Source of the DNA: a virus
Direction: 5' to 3' (one strand)
DNA length: 20,737 bases
Virus record (IMG/VR): IMGVR_UViG_3300009621_000018
Coordinates: 1 to 20,737 of that record
Under the pieces are notes generated by a model. The model had not been told where the DNA came from. It saw only the letters and a program-made list of their open reading frames with translations, and made no database searches. Made by a program: the position numbers and the translations under genes. Of the stretch, positions 5,008-11,465 are shown one piece after another (the stretch's first letter is position 1; the number at the start of each line of letters is the position of its first letter).

Positions 5008-6660
5008 ATGCCCTATTCATCGATCAGCGAAGTTCCCTACTACGTTCCGCAGGAGAAGCGAAAGCAATGGCTGGATGTGTGGAACAGCGAGTACGAGAAG
5101 CATGGGGACGAGAGCAGGGCATTTGCCTCAGCGAACTCTGTAACAGGGACCAAATCGAAGGAGAAATTTATGCGCATCGAATTTCGCAAGTTTATCCCAC
5201 TGGTCAAGGTGGACCTGGAAAAGCGCGAGATCCACGGCATCATGGCCGAAGAGGTCGAAGACAAGGCCGGCGAAACATTCGACTACTTGACCTCGAAGCC
5301 CTACATCCGCAAATGGAGCGAAGGGATCGAAAAGGCCAGTGACGGCAAGAGCCTGGGCAACGTGCGCGTAATGCACGGCTCCGTGGCTGCAGGCAAAGTC
5401 GTCGCGTTGGAGTTCGACGATGTAAACAAAAAGATTCCTGTTGTCGTTAAGGTCGTGGACGACAACGAATGGGCAAAAGTCCAAGAGGGCGTCTATACGG
5501 GATTCTCTCTGGGCGGCCGTTACGTCCGCAAGTGGACGGACGGAGACACGACCCGTTACACCGCATCGACTGCCGAACTGTCCATTGTGGACAATCCCTG
5601 CATGTATGGCGCGACGTTCACCGCCATCAAAGCCGACGGCAGCGAAGAGATGCGGAAGTTCGTCGGGATGAAGAAGGCAGCGAAAACAAAGACCGTGAGC
5701 GGCGAAGAACTGCACGCCTCGGACTTCGCGCACGTTGGCGACCCGGAAGATACCTCGACCTGGAAGCTACCCATCCACGACGCATCGCACGTTCGCAACG
5801 CGCTCGCGCGGTTCAATCAGACGCAGGGAATGAGCGAGGAAGAGAAGAAAGCGGCGAAGGCGAAGATTGACGCGAAAGCGAAGTCGTTCGGCGTCGAGGT
5901 GTCGAGCGAAAAGGTTGCAAAGTCTTTGTGGGATGTTGGCCGCATGGCCGACCTCCTGCAAACCATCTACTCCGTCCAGACCTGCCTTGAATCCGAGGCG
6001 GAATGCGAAGGCGATGGTTCGGATATTCCTGCGCGCCTGAAGGAGTGGCTGACAGAAGGCGTGTCGATTCTGACAGACCTCGCGGAGGAAGAAGGCCAGG
6101 AACTAATTTCAAAGAAAGAAGGAGACGAGTCTATGACACCGGAACAAACGGCGTTGCTCGAAAAGGCCACTGGCCTGATTGACCGCGTCGATAAGTTGGA
6201 AAAGATGAGTGCGGAGCACAAGGCGCACCTCGGAGCGGTTCTTGAGCATCACGCTTCGATGGGCAAGCACCTTGCGGCAATGCACGATGGCGGGGACGGC
6301 AAGGACGGCGCCGGGAAGGTAGCGAAGGACGCTGCGGCCGCATCTGCTGCGGCAGCCGCTGCCACTCCGACACCCAACGCCGAAGTTGAAGCGTTGAAGA
6401 CCGAAGTCGCCGACCTCACCAAGAACTTCAAGGAGTTTTTGGAGGAACTCGGAAAGAGCATCCCCAAGAAGTCCGACCTGCCCGCGGGCGCGGTGGCGAA
6501 GTCTGCCGCTGGCACTGCCGAAAAGGGTAAGGAAGGTGCCGCTGCGGAGGAAGCTCCCCGCGAAGTCATCACCTCTGGCGGAAACAAGGTGGATCTGGCG
6601 AAGTTCGGCCGGGACACCCTTGCGAAGCCGCTGTACGTCAACCCCACGATCGCGCGGTAG
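5008..6660 (+). CDS. Prohead protease (XkdF-like) fused to a scaffold-like C-terminus
   Basis: From ATG 5008 the protein is 550 residues; the frame also extends upstream to a GTG at 4981, which I reject because it overlaps the previous gene. Residues 1-50 (SSISEVPYYVPQEKRKQWL, then a DESRAFASANSV helix) resemble the ChaB-like N-terminus of phage head proteins. Residues about 55-215 look like the XkdF-type prohead protease domain (KREIHGIMAEEVEDKAGETF, VRVMHGS, GVYTGFSLGGRYV, ELSIVDNPC). Residues about 238-295 (LPIHDASHVRNALARFNQ) match the small DUF6582-type domain. From about 376 it becomes a coiled-coil, Ala- and charge-rich scaffold-like tail. A second, better-spaced ribosome-binding site (AAGGAG 5158-5163, ATG 5170) could give a protein lacking the ChaB-like part. 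It precedes the capsid gene, as expected for a maturation protease with scaffold. Confidence 0.8.
   Translation: MPYSSISEVPYYVPQEKRKQWLDVWNSEYEKHGDESRAFASANSVTGTKSKEKFMRIEFRKFIPLVKVDLEKREIHGIMAEEVEDKAGETFDYLTSKPYIRKWSEGIEKASDGKSLGNVRVMHGSVAAGKVVALEFDDVNKKIPVVVKVVDDNEWAKVQEGVYTGFSLGGRYVRKWTDGDTTRYTASTAELSIVDNPCMYGATFTAIKADGSEEMRKFVGMKKAAKTKTVSGEELHASDFAHVGDPEDTSTWKLPIHDASHVRNALARFNQTQGMSEEEKKAAKAKIDAKAKSFGVEVSSEKVAKSLWDVGRMADLLQTIYSVQTCLESEAECEGDGSDIPARLKEWLTEGVSILTDLAEEEGQELISKKEGDESMTPEQTALLEKATGLIDRVDKLEKMSAEHKAHLGAVLEHHASMGKHLAAMHDGGDGKDGAGKVAKDAAAASAAAAAATPTPNAEVEALKTEVADLTKNFKEFLEELGKSIPKKSDLPAGAVAKSAAGTAEKGKEGAAAEEAPREVITSGGNKVDLAKFGRDTLAKPLYVNPTIAR
6119..6124 (+). promoter_or_regulatory. 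Internal ribosome-binding site for an in-frame scaffold protein
   Basis: AAGGAG lies 8 nt before an in-frame ATG (6133) inside the protease-scaffold gene, exactly where the sequence changes from folded enzyme domains to a coiled-coil scaffold-like tail. Its strength and position make independent internal initiation plausible. Confidence 0.6.
6133..6660 (+). CDS. Nested in-frame scaffold protein (C-terminal part of the protease-scaffold gene)
   Basis: An internal start in the same frame as the protease would give a separate 175-residue protein beginning MTPEQTALLEKATGLIDRVD. The content is typical of scaffolds: a coiled coil (LEKMSAEHKAHLGAVLEHHA), a Gly/Asp hinge (DGGDGKDGAGK), an Ala-rich stretch of about 20 residues, a second helix (VEALKTEVADLTKNFKEFLE), then a low-complexity charged tail. 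In phage lambda the scaffold Nu3 is made from an in-frame start inside the protease gene C, and this arrangement looks the same. The scaffold would be made in excess of the protease and would guide assembly of the capsid protein encoded next. Translation from the internal start is inferred, not shown. Confidence 0.55.
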   Translation: MTPEQTALLEKATGLIDRVDKLEKMSAEHKAHLGAVLEHHASMGKHLAAMHDGGDGKDGAGKVAKDAAAASAAAAAATPTPNAEVEALKTEVADLTKNFKEFLEELGKSIPKKSDLPAGAVAKSAAGTAEKGKEGAAAEEAPREVITSGGNKVDLAKFGRDTLAKPLYVNPTIAR

Positions 6661-6687
6661 GCAGCAGAGCCAAATCGAGTTTCAAGC

Positions 6688-6728
6688 ACGCCGAACCAAC
6701 GCCTACGGGCGTCAGGACGGCGTTTTTT
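6688..6728 (+). terminator. Rho-independent terminator between scaffold and capsid genes
   Basis: A nested hairpin: an outer arm pairs the bases near 6688-6693 with 6718-6723, and an inner stem pairs ACGCC (6699-6703) with GGCGT (6708-6712) around a TACG loop. A run of six T follows (6723-6728). It lies about 63 bp before the capsid start. Confidence 0.65.
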
Positions 6729-6791
6729 GTTGCACAAATCTCGGCTTCCCGGTTAGGCGCTGACCGCTGAAGCCACGGAGGAAAAGAGTTT

Positions 6792-8303
6792 ATGAACGCT
6801 GAATTGTCTGCTTTGACCCAGCGCACACTCGCACTCTTCAAGGATGCGACGACCGCCGGGATCGCACAAAACACCGGGTTGGTTTACTACGACCTGGAAT
6901 CTCAAGCCAAGCGCCTCTATCCGGTGCTGACACCCCTGCGGAACCAAACCGCTCGCGTGAACAAGCCTTCCGGGTACGGCACGGCGGCACACTGGAAGGC
7001 CATCACCGGCATCAACACCGGCTCTCCCGCGACCTATGTTGGAGTGCAGGAAGGGAAGCGCGGCATGGTCATGTCCTTGACGGAAAAGGACTACACCGCA
7101 ACCTACAAGGGCATCGGGATTGAAAACCAGGTGACCTTTGAAGGGCAGTATGCCGGCGAAGGTTTCGACGACATGCGCGCGCTCGCGCAAATCACCACGC
7201 TCGAAGCATTGATGCTCGGCGAGGAACAGATGTTGCTCTCTGGCAACTCTGGCACGGCGCTTGCCCAAGTCACGTTCCTTGGAACGCCGGGCGTTGCGGC
7301 TGGCTCTGACGGTTCGTTCGGCGCCGTCCCGGTCTATTGCTTCTGCGTGGCATTGACCCCGCTTGGCGTGGCCCTGTGTGGCGGCGCGAACGGCTTCACC
7401 ACCGCCGCAATCGCTGCCGGCAATTCGCCCAACCCTTCGTTCTCGCAGACTTCTGCGGGACCGTACAGCAACTCCCAGACCGTCAATGGCGGCGTCGGAC
7501 AAATCTCCGCGCAGGCCACCGTCACCCCCGGCGCAACCCAGCACATCACCTGGTCGGTCAACCCCGTTCAGGGCGCGGCTGGCTATGCCTGGTACATCGG
7601 CACAACCACCGGCGCGGCCAACTGCTCGCTTGTCGGCATCACCGACATCCCCATCATCGTGACGCCTTCACTCGGCACTGCCGGCAACCAGAAGGCCAAC
7701 GCGACTGGCCTGTCCGCGGACCACTCCACGAACGCCACGTCGTTCGATGGATTCACCACGCAACTGATCAACGGCGGCGGCTATTACCAATCGCTCGCCG
7801 GCGCGAAGTTCACCACCGACACTCACGGCGGCATCATCGAAATCGACGCGATGTTCAAGTCCTTCTGGGACAACTACCGCTTGTGGGTTGACGAGTTGTG
7901 GGTCGGCTCGAAGCTGGCGAACGAGATTACCCAGATCGTTCTCAGCGGCACCTCGAACCCGGTCTACAACATCATTATGCCGAACAACAATGACGGGCAG
8001 GGAACCGTGACTGCTGGCGCGTTGGTCACCTCCTACCTGAACAAGTTCAGCATGGAAGGCGCGAAGCAGACGCCGATTCGCCTGCATCCGAATATGCCTT
8101 CCGGGTGGCTCTTCGCCAACCTGAAGCACGTTCCCTACCCGAACGCGAACATCCCCGGTGTGGCGCGGGTCGTCACCCGGCAGGAGTACTACTCGAAGGA
8201 ATGGCCCGTGATCCAGCGGACTTATGAGTACGGTGTCTATGCCGACGAAGTCCTGCAGCTCTACGTGCCATTTGGGCTCGGGCTGATTCAGGACGTAGCC
8301 TAA
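6792..8303 (+). CDS. Major capsid protein (HK97-like fold expected) with inserted Ig/FN3-like domain
   Basis: This 503-residue protein has a strong ribosome-binding site (GGAGG 6777-6781) and is placed after protease-scaffold and before connector genes, the standard capsid position. The N-terminal part (KRLYPVLTPLRNQTARVNKP, EKDYTATYKGIGIENQVTFE, TTLEALMLGEEQMLLSGNSG) and the C-terminal part (GWLFANLKHVPYPN, TRQEYYSKEWPVIQRTYEYG, YADEVLQLYVPFGLG) read as capsid core. Between about 155 and 315 lies a Gly/Ser/Thr-rich insert containing a beta-sandwich-like segment (ITWSVNPVQGAAGYAWYIGT), probably a surface-exposed Ig/FN3-type domain decorating the shell. Terminators on both sides of the gene suggest it is transcribed separately to a high level. 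The lack of an N-terminal delta domain agrees with a separate scaffold. Confidence 0.85.
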   Translation: MNAELSALTQRTLALFKDATTAGIAQNTGLVYYDLESQAKRLYPVLTPLRNQTARVNKPSGYGTAAHWKAITGINTGSPATYVGVQEGKRGMVMSLTEKDYTATYKGIGIENQVTFEGQYAGEGFDDMRALAQITTLEALMLGEEQMLLSGNSGTALAQVTFLGTPGVAAGSDGSFGAVPVYCFCVALTPLGVALCGGANGFTTAAIAAGNSPNPSFSQTSAGPYSNSQTVNGGVGQISAQATVTPGATQHITWSVNPVQGAAGYAWYIGTTTGAANCSLVGITDIPIIVTPSLGTAGNQKANATGLSADHSTNATSFDGFTTQLINGGGYYQSLAGAKFTTDTHGGIIEIDAMFKSFWDNYRLWVDELWVGSKLANEITQIVLSGTSNPVYNIIMPNNNDGQGTVTAGALVTSYLNKFSMEGAKQTPIRLHPNMPSGWLFANLKHVPYPNANIPGVARVVTRQEYYSKEWPVIQRTYEYGVYADEVLQLYVPFGLGLIQDVA

Positions 8304-8370
8304 AACGAAATCGCCGGCGGTTCATGACTTTACCGGCGTAGAGGCTGCAAGCGCCGCAGTCTTCGGGATT

Positions 8371-8402
8371 GTGGGGAGGGGCCCGACTCCTCCCCACTTT
8401 TC
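8371..8402 (+). terminator. Rho-independent terminator after the major capsid gene
   Basis: A perfect 9-bp stem (GTGGGGAGG 8371-8379 with CCTCCCCAC 8389-8397) is followed by TTTTCT. It ends only a few bases before the ribosome-binding site (AGGAG, 8406-8410) of the next gene, leaving no room for a promoter. Some read-through must therefore feed the downstream genes. A second inverted repeat (CGCCGG 8312-8317 with CCGGCG 8333-8338) lies just upstream. Confidence 0.75.
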
Positions 8403-8416
8403 TGCAGGAGAACACG

Positions 8417-9061
8417 ATGCCGCAAGCGGACCCCACGGACCTTGTCGATCTTTCGGACTTGAAGGATTGGATCAGCATTCCTTCAACTAACAACACCGAC
8501 GACACGCTACTTTCGCGCCTGATCACTGCTGTCTCCAATCAAATCTACAGCCGTCTGTCGCGCCCGGCTTTGGGCTTCACGGTTTCTTCCTCATTCGTGG
8601 AAACCCGCGACGGTTCTGGAACGCCTTCGATGATCACGCGCAACTTCCCAATCACGGCGGTTTCCGACCTGACCATCGACGCGATCGACATCCCATTTTC
8701 CCCTGACGGTGTGCAGCCGGGCTACGTCTTCGACAACTATACCGTCGCGCTTGTGGGTGGCGGCTACTACTCCTGGCAACGCAACGACATCGGCTCGATG
8801 TCACCTTACGGCATCTTTCGTGCCGGAAAGCAGAACGTCAACATTTCCTATACCGCGGGTTACGCCCAGGTTCCCGGCGACCTCGAGCAATACGCGCTCG
8901 AAATCTGCGCGCTGAAGTACATGAACAGGAAGCGCATCGGAATCAAATCCAACAGTTCGAAGGCAGGCGAATCGGCGACTTTCAGCAACATGGAAGAGGC
9001 CGAGGCTATTATGAAGGAAATCGAGAACCGCTACCGCATCGTCGTCACGGTCATGCAATGA
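8417..9061 (+). CDS. Head-tail connector protein (gp6-like)
   Basis: This 214-residue protein starts at ATG 8417 with AGGAG six bases before it; longer starts upstream would run through the terminator and are rejected. The N-terminus (DLVDLSDLKDWISIP, TDDTLLSRLITAVSNQIYSR) is the helical pattern of the gp6-like adaptor family, in which two helices pack against the portal. The rest includes a beta-rich part (FPITAVSDLTIDAIDIPF) and a final helix (LEQYALEICALKYMNRKRIG). Adaptor proteins form a ring under the portal and close the DNA channel. The gene overlaps the following one by 4 nt (ATGA at 9058). The family is recognised by pattern, order and size. Confidence 0.75.
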   Translation: MPQADPTDLVDLSDLKDWISIPSTNNTDDTLLSRLITAVSNQIYSRLSRPALGFTVSSSFVETRDGSGTPSMITRNFPITAVSDLTIDAIDIPFSPDGVQPGYVFDNYTVALVGGGYYSWQRNDIGSMSPYGIFRAGKQNVNISYTAGYAQVPGDLEQYALEICALKYMNRKRIGIKSNSSKAGESATFSNMEEAEAIMKEIENRYRIVVTVMQ

Positions 9062-9564
9062 TCACCATTTCATTCAACGGGACCGACAAAATCCTGATCG
9101 ACAAATTTGTGCGCATGGGCGACAAGCTGGTGGGCGATGTGGCCGTAGCAATGCGCAGGGAAATGTACGATCTGATGGCTTACATCAAATCGACCAAACT
9201 GTCAGGCCGGCCTGGACTTCGGCACCTCACGGGAAATCTAAAGCATTCGATGTTCCCTTCCACCTACCAGGAATCACGCGCGTCGGTGGTCGGCAAGGTG
9301 GCTGTGGGGCGAGAAGCGCCTTACGCTAGATACCAGGAAGAAGGCCGAACAATTCCTCCGTTCGACGCGAAAAACAAAAAAGCTCTATCCAACATCAATT
9401 CCTTCGGCGCGCGTCATGGAGACGCTATCTGGGGACCGTATCGCAGGAAAAAGAACGTAACGATACTTCCCGCACGTCCTTTCATGCACACGTCGCTGCA
9501 AGAGCGCCGCATGGTTATCATGGCCGGGCTACGAAATGCCGTGAACAAGAGCGTCATTGGATGA
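9058..9564 (+). CDS. HK97 gp10-like tail completion / head closure protein
   Basis: This 168-residue protein starts within the stop of the connector gene (ATGA) and its own stop overlaps the next start in the same way. The pattern of a long N-terminal helix (DKFVRMGDKLVGDVAVAMRR), then HLTGNLKHSM, then VAVGREAPYARYQEEGRTIP, and near the end ILPARPFMHTSLQE, is the signature of the HK97-gp10 family: an 'LTGNL' step, a 'YA.YvE.G' step and an 'ARPFM' step. Members act at head-tail joining or tail completion. The order connector, gp10-like, terminator-like, tail tube agrees. Confidence 0.78.
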   Translation: MITISFNGTDKILIDKFVRMGDKLVGDVAVAMRREMYDLMAYIKSTKLSGRPGLRHLTGNLKHSMFPSTYQESRASVVGKVAVGREAPYARYQEEGRTIPPFDAKNKKALSNINSFGARHGDAIWGPYRRKKNVTILPARPFMHTSLQERRMVIMAGLRNAVNKSVIG

Positions 9565-10010
9565 GAGCTGCACGCGAAGCGATTTACATGGCGTTTTACA
9601 ACCAGATTTCGCAAGCTGTCGGCTTCAACACAATCAGTCGCACGCCAATCCCCGAGGCCAAGTTGGCAACCGCGCGCATGCCGGTGCTGGAAGTTCTCGA
9701 CGAACTGGAGACGCCGTTATTCAAAGGTTTAGGCATTCCGCTTTATTGGACGCTCCAGATCACGGCGCAGGTGTACGTCGATACGGGCGACACCTCGATT
9801 CCAGGCTACGCGGTGATCAACGCCATGCTCGATGCGATTGATGTGGCGCTGCGTCCCGACCCGGCCACGGGAAGGTTGGCGCTCAGGGACGCGAACGGAA
9901 ACGAAATCGCCGTGGATTGCAGGTTCTCAGGTTCAGGCGCAAAAGACCCAGGGTATCAGACCGGAATCGGTGTGGCAGGCATTCGCATCGACATCATCAC
10001 CACAAGTTAA
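9561..10010 (+). CDS. Tail terminator-like protein
   Basis: This 149-residue protein is coupled to the preceding gene by an ATGA overlap and ends 15 bp before the tail tube gene, the usual place for a tail terminator (lambda gpU / HK97 gp11-like). The pattern is alpha/beta: an N-terminal helix (REAIYMAFYNQISQAV), a strand (PLYWTLQITAQVYVDTG), a helix with a small loop (YAVINAMLDAIDVALRPDP) and a last strand (VGIAGIRIDI-like, at 139-147). Terminators form hexameric rings that cap the tail tube. Assignment rests mainly on gene order and fold pattern. Confidence 0.6.
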   Translation: MRAAREAIYMAFYNQISQAVGFNTISRTPIPEAKLATARMPVLEVLDELETPLFKGLGIPLYWTLQITAQVYVDTGDTSIPGYAVINAMLDAIDVALRPDPATGRLALRDANGNEIAVDCRFSGSGAKDPGYQTGIGVAGIRIDIITTS

Positions 10011-10025
10011 AGGGAGGGATTTTCT

Positions 10026-10799
10026 ATGTATCTGTTCAACAGTGGCGTATTGGTTTGCACGCCGAACGCTGGAAACCTGTCAGCATTACCGACGCCGCTG
10101 GCGCTCGGTGTTCTGCAGGAGGGCAGCATCGACGTGAGTTTTGAAGTGAAGGAGCTGTACGGCCAGGCGCAATTTCCCGTGGATGTGGCAACGGGAAAGG
10201 GCAAAGTCACCGGCAAGGCGAAGTTCGCTTCCATCACCGGCAAGACCTTGACCGACATCATCTTCGGGCAAAGCACGGCTGTCGGCTACAACTCGCCGGT
10301 CTACAACGAAGGACCGACAAGCATCCCAGCCACGCCGTTCACGATCACGGTCACCAACGCGACGAACTATATCGCTGATCTGGGTGTGATCAACGCGGCA
10401 ACGGGCGTTCCCTTCGTTTGCATCAGCACTGTCGGCGGCGGCACTCCAACCGCAGGACAGTACAGCGTGAGCCTCACCGGAGCGAACAAAGGGAAGTATA
10501 TCTTCTCCTCGGCGGACAACGTGTCAGGAATCAAGGTTCTGATTTCCTACATTTACTCCGTTGCAGCTTCCGGGCTTTCCATCACGATTGCCAATCAGCT
10601 CATGGGCTATGGCCCGATTTTCGAGGCCGACCTGTTCATCCAGTACGAAGCGCAGGTGGCCTTGACGCGCTGGTTTGCGTGCCGCATGACGAAGTGGAGC
10701 TTCCCGGCGAAGCAGGGCGATTACTTGATTCAGGATGTCGAGTTCGCCATGTTCGCCAATGCCGCGGGCAATCTCGCGGAATTGGACTTCAGCCAGTAA
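10026..10799 (+). CDS. Major tail tube protein with inserted beta domain
   Basis: This 257-residue protein is preceded by AGGGAGGG (10012-10019). The N-terminal half (LQEGSIDVSFEVKELYGQ, GKGKVTGKAKFASITGKTLT) and the C-terminal part (PIFEADLFIQYEAQVALTRW, then SFPAKQGDYLIQDVEFAMFA) fit a tail tube subunit, with the 'kvtgkakfa' strand and a final strand typical of siphovirus tubes. Residues 105-175 hold an added module (DLGVINAATG, GTPTAGQYSV, GKYIFSSADN, IKVLISY) that also occurs twice in the large tip protein. Such modules probably project from the tube. A strong terminator follows the gene, consistent with high-level expression. Confidence 0.8.
   Translation: MYLFNSGVLVCTPNAGNLSALPTPLALGVLQEGSIDVSFEVKELYGQAQFPVDVATGKGKVTGKAKFASITGKTLTDIIFGQSTAVGYNSPVYNEGPTSIPATPFTITVTNATNYIADLGVINAATGVPFVCISTVGGGTPTAGQYSVSLTGANKGKYIFSSADNVSGIKVLISYIYSVAASGLSITIANQLMGYGPIFEADLFIQYEAQVALTRWFACRMTKWSFPAKQGDYLIQDVEFAMFANAAGNLAELDFSQ
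10338..10550 (+). repeat. Shared beta module, copy in the tail tube protein
   Basis: Protein-level repeat: a T-I/V-T-V strand, xDLGV, a small loop, GTPTxGQYxV, GxYxFxxAD, then IxISY. Found once here (residues 105-175 of the tube protein) and twice in the tip protein. It looks like a mobile Ig-like surface module shared among virion proteins. Confidence 0.7.
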
Positions 10800-10825
10800 T
10801 TTTTCCCACGCGGTCACCCCAAGGA

Positions 10826-10860
10826 GGGAGAGCGTCTCGCCCCTGCGCTCTCCCTTTTTT
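10826..10860 (+). terminator. Rho-independent terminator after the tail tube gene
   Basis: A 9-bp perfect stem (GGGAGAGCG 10826-10834 with CGCTCTCCC 10846-10854), an 11-nt loop and a run of six T. The next start is only 24 bp downstream, so the tail chaperone genes must be reached by read-through. Confidence 0.82.
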
Positions 10861-10884
10861 ATTTCGCAGTAGAAAGGAATCTTC

Positions 10885-11286
10885 ATGGCGCTGGAAGAAC
10901 GCAAGACTGTCGAACTGAGTGGCAGGGACTTTATACTGACCCCGCTGAACCTGCTCGACATGCAATTGCTCGAAAAGATTGGTGTGGACGCGCAGGCCGG
11001 AACCATTACGGCACGCGACTCCATCGTTCAAACCGCAGAAATTATCTTCCGCTCGGCTAAAGTCGCCGAACCTTCCCTCGAATCTGACGACGTAAAACGC
11101 TGCCTCACGCTTCGTAACTTCCCGCGAGCGATGAAGGCATTGCTGCAAGTGTCCGGCCTGGTGGCCGATGACGTGCCGGAAGAACAAAAAAAAACCGAAA
11201 GCCCGGATTCGGGATTGATTGGGACGACCTCTACGGCTCAGTCATCACAGCTACCGGATGGCACTTTAGAGACGTTGACGCGTTGA
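10885..11286 (+). CDS. Tail assembly chaperone, zero-frame product (gpG-like)
   Basis: This 133-residue protein has AGAAAGGAA before its ATG. The N-terminus is a compact chaperone-like part (RKTVELSGRDFILTPLNLLD, then helices to about residue 95). The sequence after the A9 run (11186-11194) becomes low-complexity (SPDSGLIGTTSTAQSSQLPD), as expected of a zero-frame tail read past a slip site. In the -1 frame, the region from the A run to 11465 is clearly coding. Position between tube and tape measure with a shifted extension is the hallmark of the lambda G/GT pair, in which a few percent of product is the long form and both guide tape-measure folding and tube polymerisation. Confidence 0.8.
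   Translation: MALEERKTVELSGRDFILTPLNLLDMQLLEKIGVDAQAGTITARDSIVQTAEIIFRSAKVAEPSLESDDVKRCLTLRNFPRAMKALLQVSGLVADDVPEEQKKTESPDSGLIGTTSTAQSSQLPDGTLETLTR
11187..11193 (+). promoter_or_regulatory. Probable -1 ribosomal frameshift site (A AAA AAA within an A9 run)
   Basis: Zero-frame codons CAA AAA AAA ACC form an A-rich slippery heptamer. A -1 slip here joins the upstream chaperone to an open frame that continues to 11465. The site lies at the point where the zero frame turns into low-complexity sequence and the -1 frame becomes protein-like (KPGFGIDWDDLYGS). Confidence 0.75.
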
Positions 11287-11465
11287 CATGGAAGCAGGTC
11301 ACGCTCCTGATGAAGTATTGGTCCAACAATCCGCCAACGCACATCACTTCCGCTGCTCTAGCGGGCGTCTACCGCAAAGAACGTCTCACGCATGGCGGCG
11401 GTGAACCCGCTTCAACTCTAATGTCGATGTCTGGCGTCTCGATAAAGCGAAAGAACAATGGCTGA
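11193..11465 (+). CDS. Tail assembly chaperone, -1 frame extension (gpT-like)
   Basis: In the -1 frame this segment reads GFGIDWDDLYGSVITATGWH, then RDVDALTWKQVTLLMKYW and a Thr/Gly/Lys-rich tail, ending at TGA 11463-11465. The 'W..L.g..i...GW....i..lTw.q...l...w' pattern is what I expect for T-type extensions. There is an ATG at 11288 in this frame but no good ribosome-binding site, and the coding character starts upstream of it, so production by frameshift from 10885 is preferred. The fusion would be about 193 residues. The end overlaps the tape measure start (11458) by 8 nt. Confidence 0.75.
   Translation, partial: NRKPGFGIDWDDLYGSVITATGWHFRDVDALTWKQVTLLMKYWSNNPPTHITSAALAGVYRKERLTHGGGEPASTLMSMSGVSIKRKNNG

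Noticed and set aside
5128-5733. 201-codon antisense ORF opposite the protease gene
   Set aside because: Codon-aligned antisense frames stay open easily in this GC-rich DNA; no motif and no good ribosome-binding site. It is a useful control showing that length alone does not support the intein's antisense gene.
6753-7544. 263-codon antisense ORF opposite the capsid gene
   Set aside because: Arg/Gly-rich composition of a shadow frame, no recognisable domain, and opposite a well-supported capsid gene.
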